Assembly: GCA_030374735.1 (NCBI GenBank) | Contig: JASCIV010000157.1 | Coordinates: 1 to 36,801 of the forward strand | DNA length: 36,801 nucleotides | Reading direction: 5' to 3' | From: Gracilaria caudata | Taxonomy: Eukaryota > Rhodophyta > Florideophyceae > Gracilariales > Gracilariaceae | Part shown: in pieces, positions 28,714-36,801 of the stretch | How the letters are laid out: every line of letters begins with the position of its first letter | How positions within the stretch are numbered: the first letter of the stretch is position 1 | The notes under the pieces: model-generated | Seen by the model: the letters and a program-made list of their open reading frames with translations, nothing else | Told to the model about the DNA's origin: nothing | Database searches by the model: none | Position numbers and translations under genes: made by a program

Positions 28714-29589
28714 TTACACAACAGTCAACGCCTGCGTATCAGCAACCTTTGAGTAATCGTCGGTGACAGTTTCACAAAGATCTACGTAGATTATCTTAAC
28801 CGACGTGTAGTCACTCCAAACCAAGTTCTCCTTCTCAAAATGTCTTTGGAGTCTAAATGGCAACGGAATCGTAGCCACTGATTGCACGACATCATTTCTT
28901 CTCTTCCGTAACGTTTTTAAACCGTTTTGGAATCCAATCTTCGGATGATAGTAATGCATCGAAGACGACCCGCTGGATTTTAACCATTGGCGATGGAGAA
29001 TGGTCAAGTCCACAAGTGGATCCTGCCATTTAACCGTGAGTTCTAGATAGTCTCCGTCATCGACCACGTTCAAGGAAAACATTTATTGTCCCACCCCACC
29101 AGACAAGAGCACTGCAGCGGTCAGATGTTTGACAGTGGTATCCGGCTCTTGCCGTTGCGAAAGCAGATATAAAGGCTTGAATTGACTTGGTCCAAGAAGA
29201 ACCTCCTCCCCACGCTCATAACGTCTATCAGGAGGTTCTGCTTCGCTCTCCACAATCTCTTCATCATCAAGTCTACGACGTTTTGAACCGTGTTCTGTCG
29301 ACCTTCGATCTAGCAAACTGTCTTCCATGTTTTGCAGTTCTTTCAGTACAAATTAGTCAGATATGGATTTCAAAAATCTAAAATTAAAATACAGTATCTT
29401 ACACCTTTTGTGCTCAAATTCCTTCTTCATTCGGTTGTAGCGATTGCGAAATTTTGTGAGCTTCTGCTGCTGAAAGACCCGTTCTGACTCCCATACTTCT
29501 CGTGCTGGCTCCGTGCCATCAATGTCACCATTTTCAAACTTGGTTCGTAGAAGCCTTACTGCGGCAGAGTTCTCGTAGAGCTTTCCCAT
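28714..29589 (-). pseudogene. Divergent partner gene in the Harbinger-like element
   Basis: An ATG at 29587-29589 opens MGKLYENSAAVRLLRTKFEN, REVWESERVFQQQKLTKF and RNRYNRMKKEF, a short helical, possibly DNA-binding N-terminus. An intron is likely next (donor GTGTAAG at 29404, or GTAAGA at 29402; an acceptor ...GACAG ending at 29318 gives 87 bp and keeps frame). The second part has an NLS-like KRRRLDDEE, RYERGEEVLLG and HLTAAVLLSGGVGQ, then TAA at 29083-29085 directly followed in frame by ATG, and FSLNVVDDGDYLELTVKW, LHRQWLKSSG, YHPKIGFQNGLKTLRKR, VATIPLPFRLQ and IIYVDLCETV. The two halves read as one protein, so the TAA looks like a mutation. I recall similar unnamed proteins in other eukaryotes but cannot give a function. 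Confidence 0.5.
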
Positions 29590-30579
29590 GTTGCGTAATG
29601 CTGAGTTCTAGATGTAGGAAAGAGATGGAGGAGGAAAAAAACGGGTCTCGAGTGTGCCCTTATATTTGCGCGTTGAAAGACTTTAGGTCAACTTGGTTTG
29701 ATCTTAGCTTCTCGACGAATTGGCGACAAGTTGTATACAAATTACGATGACTCTCTTGCCATATTTACGTGTTATACAACAGAATTTAGGAGACCTACCG
29801 TGAGAGGTTTATATCTCAAAAACACACCCCATGTCCTTTACGCATGTATAAATTCTATTCCTGTCTGTTTATGTTCTTACTTAGTATTATGTTGCATATT
29901 TTACTATCAATAATTGAACAACAGCATTTATAAGAAATGTCGGTCGTGGAAAATTCGTTTTGTGTTTTGCTCTCAAACTTTCTTTGTTCGATTGGTTTCG
30001 AAGGAGTTATGAATGTGTCAAAACATGCCGGGAATCGAATGACTTAAAGTAGTGTTTACCACCGATCTACAAACGCATTAAACACATGAAATGGTAGATT
30101 TCGCACATTTTGATTGCCTCATACATATGTTATTCTACGTTTCTACTGTACAATAAGTGTTTACTTCGATGGGCATTCTAGAACTCTTTCTTATAAGCCA
30201 TTAATATCTTGAAACTTTAGAACGCACAAGATAAGCGATCTACTTTAGTCTACTAGATGTTAAACATGTATTTTCAACATCAGAGACAGAATTTTATGTC
30301 TGAAATTGTAGATATGAACCTAAACAACTGAATTTGTGGACCCCTCTAAGCCTTTTTGGGTTATGGAGACGCGAAATAAAGCGCCCAGTGTTCTAATCCT
30401 GTTTCAGGAAGGAACTTGGTGCCTGGTTGGTGAAACAGGGACGGTCTGAACTTGTTGACGCACATTGAATCTGAACAAGATTTTAGGTCATCGTATTGAT
30501 TTATATTACGTAACAATAGGTATTACGTAACTCAAATCCGCTTTCATGTAGACCCGCAGAGATAGAATCAGGCTCTCGC
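29590..30579. other. Intergenic spacer between divergent transposon genes
   Basis: About 1 kb, AT-rich, between the two start regions. It would have to hold both promoters. No clear TATA or repeat pair is singled out. Confidence 0.4.
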
Positions 30580-31470
30580 TTGTCAGAATTCTTTTCCGCG
30601 TTTGTGGTCGTCAGCACGACGGCACCAATAGATAGTAAACACTTCCATCACGAAGCTCAGTGCATGATTTCGAGCTGCGCCGGCATGATTTCTTTTACAG
30701 AAGAACGAAAGTTTAAATCCCTTTCTGGAGTTTCACCAAACATTTGTGCCATTGTTTGGAAATATCTGAACCACAACTCTAAACCGAAGAAAAAACCATT
30801 TCATCTCTTGTGGACATTTATGTTCTTCAAAATATATGCTACGGAACATGTGCATTGCATAATCGCGAAGGTCGACCGGAAAATTGTTCGAAAGTAGGTA
30901 CGTATTGTCGCCAATGAGATTTTGAGGCTTAATTTTGGTACAATGTAAATTGTTTCTTTCTTCAGCGCATGCCTTTATGCAAAACTTGAACTAGTTATTT
31001 ATGTATGTTCTAGATAAAATGGTCAGATCGAATTTGTAACCAGAATGATATTTGTCGCTCTTCTGTAGACGGAGTGGGTTTTAGAATAATGGAACCCTCC
31101 CCATTCGACAAGCGATGGTACAGTCACAAATGTAATGGGCCTGGGCTTCGATATGAAGTTGCCCTATCGATTCGAAGTGGAAAATTTTTATGGGGCTATG
31201 GGCCAATTCCATGTGGCGAGTTTTCTGATCTAAAGATATTCAATCTCACCTTGCAAAATCGTTTGCTTCAAAATTAAAAAGTTTTTACAGAAGGGGCCTA
31301 CAAAAACTCAAAATGCATAAGGAAAAGGAATACACGGTCATCGTGGAACAAAAAGCTTTGTCAAAACATCCGAGCCCGCCACGAATCGCTTTTACACCGT
31401 ACGCAACATTTCTACGTTCCGGGGCACAGATTTCGCCATAATCTCGGTTTTCATTCTACATGATTTTTTT
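30580..31470 (+). pseudogene. PIF/Harbinger-type DDE transposase, degenerate
   Basis: N-terminal block 30580-30893: ERKFKSLSGVSPNICAIVW, KPFHLLWTFMFFKIYATEH and IIAKVDRKIVRK, the conserved stretch ahead of the DDE core. A plausible intron follows (GTAGGTA at 30894, TTTCTTTCTTCAG ending at 30965). The next block has IKWSDRICNQNDICRSSVDG (first catalytic Asp, about 31068), FRIMEPSPFDKRWYSHK, GPGLRYEVALSIRSGKFLWG and GPIPCGEFSDLKIFN, then EGAYKN, NIRARHESLLHRTQHF and GHRFRHNLGFHST with a stop near 31470. These match the order D, pFxxxWYSHK, GPxPxGExxD, RARHE, FRH of Harbinger transposases. Frame breaks around 31000 and 31280 and loss of the usual second Asp context make it inactive. It would cut and join element ends. 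Confidence 0.75.
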
Positions 31471-32889
31471 TTTCAATTCTGAATGTTACACAGATAGTCA
31501 TTGAACATGAGAGTCCTTTGTTCCATGTGCTAAGTTAAGTTACTGCTTATGTTTTGAAAGTGATTCAGCCAATCATATCTTGTGGCTGGCGCTTATTCAC
31601 TGCTAGACCACAACGTACAAACATGTAGTAATCTATAAACTTATTTTCCATATGTAAGAAAATGTATAAATGCTTTAAGGGCTACCATCTTCGCTCATGA
31701 GAGACTCAAATACAAAATTTTCCGCACTGCGAAACATTTAAATTGCTTCTATACCTATAGCAGAAGTACGAAACTAGCAATTTTGACTGCCATACTGTTT
31801 TTTGCTCGTATACTGGAGCCATTGCGATGCTATTTAGTTCGATTTTAATTTCGTCGTCGACATACTCCTCCGTTTTTTCTGTATCATAACATGTTCTTTA
31901 CGTAAAGCGAGCAAATGTAAGTGTTGTAAAATACCCCAACCTACTTTTCGTTTCCGTTCTTTGAACGCTACTGTGATAAATGTCGTACTGATATCTCATA
32001 AAACACACCTTTTCTCTTGTCGCATGTTGAATTACTATATCTTTGTGGACCTTCATTTACAGTTCCACTCTTAGTTAACACCTATTTCCCGCACACCCCT
32101 GCATGAAATGACGCTCTCGTTCCTTGGTGGACCTCTCGGAGAGCCTTACTTGATTGATAATCTTTCTGATCATATTGAGTTAAGATTTTTATCGTCACAG
32201 CAGCCTGCAATGGGTTCAAGATAGGTTCTCAATATAGATAAAGAAGAACCATCTTCTTCAAAACCAACTATCTAGCTACAGCAATCTGTGAATGTGGAGT
32301 AGGCCATCAGTCAGCCTCTCTCTCGAGGCCGTTCCTTATATCCCAGGCTGCTTGTCAAAGGCCGCCACTGCGACGTCTCTACAGCCGTAACAAAGTTTAG
32401 TCTAGGACAGTTAGACAGTTGTTAGAACCACTGGCAATGTGGTGTGAACAGCCGTCCTGCCTCACAGAGATCCCAATATTGGGATATACACCTTATTATA
32501 TTAAATTCGCCCTCAAACGAGGATGCTTCACAAGATCTTTTTCGCACCTCTATTTCTGATATACATAACCAATTTATCCCCGCACTTGTGGCACAGCCAC
32601 AATCGGCCGACCAACCGTATTGATAGGCCGGCGCTTCCACCTTTCCGACGGACGTACCCGCCTCATCAGATTACTACCGGGTTCACCGGTCCCTAGTTCT
32701 CTTTCTCTCTCCGCTCCGTCATGAAGGTTGGCCTCCAGCTTACACCGGTCTTGCAGCGCCTTCCCGAAGAGAACTCTATTCGCTTTCTTTCCCTAAGACA
32801 GGTAGCTTCCGAACGACCTCGTGGTTCTTTTCTTCTCTGGGATATTGCACTGCAAATGGCAGGGTGCTAATGTTTCTTTTGGCATAACG
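31471..32889. other. Transposon right arm and gene-free DNA
   Basis: AT-rich transposon arm up to 32099, then mixed sequence. Contains a perfect 16-bp palindrome ATCCCAATATTGGGAT at 32470-32485. No supported gene. Confidence 0.45.
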
Positions 32890-33493
32890 GTGGTACGGTA
32901 CCCTTCAAACTAATGCTGTGTTAAGCAAATCATAGTGGTATCGTACCAGACTGAGCCTCGGACAGAGATGCGCATCGAGAAAACGTGCACAGCTACACAC
33001 CTCCAATCTTTTATTCTGCTCTACTCTATTTCTCTTACTGTTTTCTTTATCTTTCTTATGGACCTCATTGAGGCTCGAACCAAAGATCTCTTGTTCCAAC
33101 TTGATAAGACACAAATGATACCAACGTACTGCGATGTATATCTCAGTATATGAGCTCCGTGCCCATTTTTATATCTGAAATTTACATAATCTGTCAACCC
33201 ATTTAACTCGTACACTTGCTTCAGTCGCTTAAGCTATCGGTACTTATGGGTACCTCGCTGGCTTCCTTTTGATATCATACGACTCCCATAATCACGTGCT
33301 GCACATGACATGGAGTCGAAGATGACAGTGGCACGTCATATGCATTATAGAAGTAGTGTACAACTGTAATACCGTACTGGAACATTAATATTCTATTGAT
33401 TCACTGCAAAAATATTGTGTTTATTACTTCTAGCGGTTCACTATGTACTGAACCACTAGAATCCTTAATTGAATATAATTTGTACCGTACCAC
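32890..33493. repeat. 604-bp segment bounded by inverted repeats
   Basis: GTGGTACGGTAC at 32890-32901 and its exact reverse complement GTACCGTACCAC at 33482-33493. Inner related words occur inverted too (GTGGTATCGTACCAG at about 32935, AATACCGTACTGG at about 33370). No coding capacity. Possibly a MITE; TAA flanks lie near both ends but not at equal distance. Confidence 0.45.
33429..33460. repeat. 12-bp stem hairpin
   Basis: TCTAGCGGTTCA / TGAACCACTAGA with loop CTATGTAC, one mismatch. Lies within the inverted-repeat-bounded segment near its right end. Confidence 0.6.
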
Positions 33494-33649
33494 TAAAGTC
33501 GAAAATAAAGTAATGATTATAGTGGTGACGTTGAAATATAGTTTAGTGGAATATTAACCATATGTATTCAGTAACCACTTATTCTTGCCGCCCACCTATC
33601 TCTTAATATCCTAAATAAATTCCAAATTGTTTCCAAGTATATCTGCATT

Positions 33650-35130
33650 CCTACATACGTATGTAGACTCTGAACCTCCATCGGTGATTGTAATACACAT
33701 CTCCATCGCCATTCGAACTGCTTGTGAAAATCTTGGAATGCCTCACCCGCCTCACTACCTTTAGTAGGAGCGTGACAGTCCTGTCTCCGGACCTTCCAAC
33801 TGCAATGAAATAGCTCTTCGCACCGATACTTTCTGCTTTGAGGGGTACACAGGTATCTGAGTAGATAATTCTTTCCAAGCCAATGGCTGCAATTGCCCGT
33901 GTCTGTAGATTTAGTCGAGGCATATTTCCTTCCGTGCACGGAATGCACTTTGTTTCCGAGTCAGGCTCTGATGTGAGAACAAGGCCAACTACAATATTCT
34001 TTTGCTGCAATCCCCAGGATCCTGCTTCTATCGATGTGGCCAAACCGGCGGGGCCAGAGTTCCCGTCCCTGTTCAGATTTGAAAGAGCCGTTCGAGCAAA
34101 GTTCATTCCAAGAGTAAGATGGACAACACCCTTTACTTCGTAGGGGCCGTGATGTAGTGCAACAAGTTTTATACTCACAACGCAGTTTGGAAGCAGATAC
34201 TCGATAGAGCTGCGCAGAAGAGAAGAATGTTTTCTAGTTCCGGAACTTAAATTGCCCCGTACAGAAGTATTGTAGCGACACCAGCAGGTACTGCGTCAGA
34301 ACAAAGCACTAAATCTCGAACAATTTCAGGTACGACAGGCCTTCCATAACGAAAGAAAAGTGTACTAGGCGTCACGGAGCTAAAACCTTGAGCGCGTACA
34401 TCATCATTTACCACATGATTGGTCTCACAGAAACCAATAATATATACGTTTTCCGTCCCTTGCTCACGTGTGACCAAATTGGAGTCTTCAGAGCGATCGT
34501 CTCTCCAAGTCATTCTTTTTCTTGCGATAGTCTCGCTTGAAGTGGCCTGCTTTCCTACAACAGAAACATTTTACTGAAACTTTCTCCTTTAGAGCCTTCA
34601 CAGAAACAGGTTCCTTTACAGAAGTCTTGTTCGCCTCTCTTGTCTTCTCTCCGGGAGAATGCATAGCAATCATCGTGCCCATTGTGAGCTCATCTTCCTT
34701 CAACATCTTCAAAACCCTAATTACTCGTCTGCAAGGGCCGTCAGAAGCTTTACTGAAACTCTTCAAGAAAATCCCCACCTGTACTGAGTCCCCAAGGCCG
34801 CTCGCAATAGCCTTCCACCTTCCAAAAAAAGTGAATCAATACCATCAACGTACTCCGACATGATTAGAAGGTCTTTTGATGCACCTCTTTTTGTAGTTGG
34901 ACTCTCTTGGCTTCATTGCGTAGCTTTCCTTGAACTTCTGATACATTCGGTAGGGATTGCGTCTCTGAAAAGAAATAGTGCAAAGTAATTTGTCTCCAAG
35001 AGCCTGAATGAATGCAGTAGGGGCCTTTGACACTTTCATTCTCACTGCACTTTCCAGTTGATCTTCACCACGATCTCCAATTGGATCTGCAGAGATTGTG
35101 ATGAGTCACTGCTTGGACTCTAGCAGGGCT
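33650..35130 (-). pseudogene. gag-pol: Ty1/copia gag-protease-integrase fragment
   Basis: Minus-strand remnants read from the right: gag ADPIGDRGEDQLESAVRM, TAFIQALGDKLL, PYRMYQKFKESYAMKPRES; then RRVIRVLKMLKEDELTMGT and a zinc knuckle CFCCRKAGHFKRDY in which the last Cys is Tyr (about 34535-34580). A weak protease-like stretch follows (34247-34513). The integrase zinc end and core start appear in 33651-34178: CIPCTEGNMPRL, GLERIIYSDTCVPLKAES, GAKSYFIAVGRSGD. The usual CGP after SDV/T reads CVP. Stops and frame shifts throughout; RT and the rest are missing, and no LTRs are seen. Confidence 0.62.
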
Positions 35131-35362
35131 TCAAAACTCATCTGCCCAAGCACACAATATTCTCCATTCTCAACGTGAAAACATGGGATGCGTTCGAACT
35201 ATGCTCATCGGTCATCGTAAAGAAATCACTACTGGAAAACGATCAAAGGCGATGCTACCAATGCTTGTATGCCATACAAAGGATGGCAAATAGTGGCCTT
35301 TTTACTCACCAGCTATTCGAAACGGTAGAATTTTATCTTCTATTAGTACTGCAAAGCTCTCC

Positions 35363-35680
35363 CCAAGAGGTAGTTGAATGTTCGTGTGATGCCCCTCAGA
35401 TACGTCATTGATATCCTTATGATTTTCGAAAACGGACATCACTTTTGCATCTGCTGCAGATCTCTAGAAGGTGTCATGAATGTCAGAGGAATGTCAGATG
35501 AATATCTAAAATTTTGGATGTCCGAATGATGTCCCGAACAATATTTCCTACAAAACTACTGTAAGCTGATGCCCGGTAATTTCGGTTTCATATTATAAAA
35601 CATGCACTACGGATGTTCAAATGATGCGCATTTTGAAAAATTCATTCGAGCGTCAATCGGACATCGACTTGACTCTCTGG
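35363..35680. mobile_element. About 320-bp TIR element, copy 2
   Basis: Collinear with 27210-27529: shared CTTATGATTTTCG, ATCTAAAATTTTGGAT, CTACTGTAAGC, CTACGGAT, TCAATCGGACATCGACT, ending GACTCTCTGG. The left end CCAAGAGGTAGTTGAATG pairs weakly with the right end. Non-coding; no firm target duplication. Confidence 0.6.
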
Positions 35681-36801
35681 CACATCTGCTAAACCCAGAT
35701 CTACCGTGATCAGGCATATCACAGAGAGAATCAGACCTCACAATTCAAGACTTTTATTAATAATAAAATATCTACGGTTAGAGTTACGAGAGATTGGCAA
35801 CTCAACTTTGTATATCCTCGTTAGGATTTATATGTGCTCGGTTTAGCAGTTGTATGACCAATCAAGATGGATGCAAAGGCACAAAACTCTAGAGAGCAAG
35901 AGAATGGGCACACCTCAGAGGAGCTACATATATATTCTGCCTTTTGAGGTTGTTTTCGGTTCGCCAGTGGAAGCCTCCATTCTATAGTGCCCAGAAACTG
36001 CTATTGGGATATATGTGGTATAGTGGGTCCGAGCGGATAGGTACGTTATGTGAACGGTCGATACACGTGGTGGAGCGGTCGGACAGTGCGATGTGCACGG
36101 ACGGAAACCCAGGGGGAACAGATGTGGGCTGGCAGAGCTGAACCGAACGGATGGTGGTTAGCACACGTATGCGGTGATGCCTGAAGCCGTAATGGTAGAT
36201 AGAGCAATGTACCTGATCTTACAGTAGGGTGTTGGTCAGATACCTAAGTTTAGTTGGCTGGAGCGTGTTCCTCCACAGTAAACATCAAGCAACTTCAAGC
36301 ACCTTTTACGAAAAGTCTTCCTCACTTGTTCGCGCAACCAATAGACCGCACAGTATTTCCCTGCAGGTTTCACAGACCGTCCGTACCTTTGCACGTGTAG
36401 CTGAGCACGCTTAGTGATACAGACCGCCCACTCTCTCTTTGACGGCCCGGTGCTTTCGTCCTTCCTCCCATTTTGGACACATTTCAATCCCTCAAGTGTG
36501 CGGTATAACCGCTCTCTGACTCAAAACTGCTTCGAGGTTTACTCCCTCAAACGATCTACTTCACAATATCAGACAACATGGTCTTTCTTGGCAGACACTC
36601 TGCAAAGCCCATTTGCATGTGTATGCAACCAGGTCCCTTACAATAGAGAATATGTTTCGCGTACGCAATTCTAAAAAGCCTGAGCCCAGGGAAAACTCGT
36701 TAAATCGAATTGAATTGAAATCTCATACGATTTTCAGTTCTTTTTCATCAGAATTGGTCGTGCGTCATTGAGTCTTCATTGCATCTATATGCAACGAGAA
36801 T
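35681..36801. other. Right end, no supported gene
   Basis: Short frames only. LPFEVVFGSPVEA near 35938-35978 looks like a sliver of retroelement integrase but is too short to assign. Nothing else recognised. Confidence 0.45.

Larger units (their letters stand above)
28072..32099. mobile_element. Harbinger-like DNA transposon, about 4 kb, two divergent genes
   Basis: GGGGCGCGCGGGAAAT at 28072-28087 and its inverted partner at 32084-32099 (GGGGTGTGCGGGAAAT read on the minus strand; two mismatches in 16) bracket a Harbinger-type DDE transposase (plus) and a second gene (minus). PIF/Harbinger ends often begin with a G run. A possible AT duplication lies at 28067-28068 and 32103-32104, but a 3-bp TWA duplication usual for PIF/Harbinger is not seen. 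Both genes are damaged. The boundaries rest on this one inverted pair. Confidence 0.5.

Noticed and set aside
30580..30582. Start codon of the transposase at 30580
   Set aside because: The triplet there is TTG. The true start is probably upstream or in a lost exon, so the left limit is only where the open frame begins.
32470..32485. Perfect palindrome ATCCCAATATTGGGAT as an operator or element end
   Set aside because: Single copy seen, no associated gene; reported only as a sequence fact in the spacer entry.
33110..33130. TTGGTATCA on the minus strand as a copia primer site
   Set aside because: No LTR upstream, bases after TGGTATCA do not fit initiator tRNA, and the nearby copia fragment lies on the wrong side for it.
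35938..35978. LPFEVVFGSPVEA, like the end of a retroelement integrase core
   Set aside because: Only about 13 residues with no supporting sequence on either side.
1..36801. CRISPR arrays, rRNA, bacterial operons, riboswitches
   Set aside because: No spaced short repeats, no rRNA-like stretches, and no Shine-Dalgarno-led gene clusters were seen.

Overview
The window looks like nuclear DNA from a red alga, probably a compact florideophyte genome of the Chondrus/Gracilaria kind. The evidence is one long intronless lipoxygenase gene of eukaryotic type, chromodomain-bearing Ty3/gypsy and Ty1/copia retrotransposons, Harbinger-like DNA transposons, splice-like signals, and no bacterial operons. The organism assignment is inference; the gene and element assignments come from motifs read directly.

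Left end (1-5620): the tail of an unidentified minus-strand gene with an in-frame TAA; an intact minus-strand lipoxygenase (772-3951) whose N-terminus carries two tandem SRPBCC-like domains before a C2/PLAT-like domain and the catalytic domain; an empty intergenic stretch; and a small predicted secreted four-cysteine protein (5359-5589, minus).

Centre (5621-24693): a three-layer nest of transposons. The outer layer is a degenerate Ty1/copia-order LTR element (5626-24688, 5-bp target duplication ACCTC, 297-bp LTRs differing at about 34 sites by hand count). Its 5' LTR holds a 280-bp TA-flanked MITE (5777-6056). Its gag is split by an 11.9-kb Ty3/gypsy chromovirus (6719-18628, duplication CGCAG, LTRs differing by roughly 7% by hand count). 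The LTR divergences agree with the nesting order. Both retroelements also carry a decayed reading frame on the strand opposite to gag-pol, in the same slot between the end of pol and the 3' LTR (15950-17603 in the gypsy element, 22705-23884 in the copia element). This shared layout is the most interesting signal in the window. No product of either element is intact.

Right part (24694-36801): AT-rich, gene-poor DNA holding older fragments. These are a plus-strand copia RT/RNase H piece (26690-28003) split by a roughly 320-bp terminal-inverted-repeat element; a roughly 4-kb Harbinger-like DNA transposon (about 28072-32099) with a plus-strand DDE transposase and a divergent minus-strand partner gene of an unnamed family; a 604-bp inverted-repeat-bounded segment (32890-33493); and a minus-strand copia gag-integrase fragment (33650-35130) next to a second copy of the roughly 320-bp element (35363-35680).

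The likely functional host genes are therefore the lipoxygenase, perhaps the small secreted protein, and perhaps the gene cut by the left edge. Most of the rest is mobile DNA in decay.
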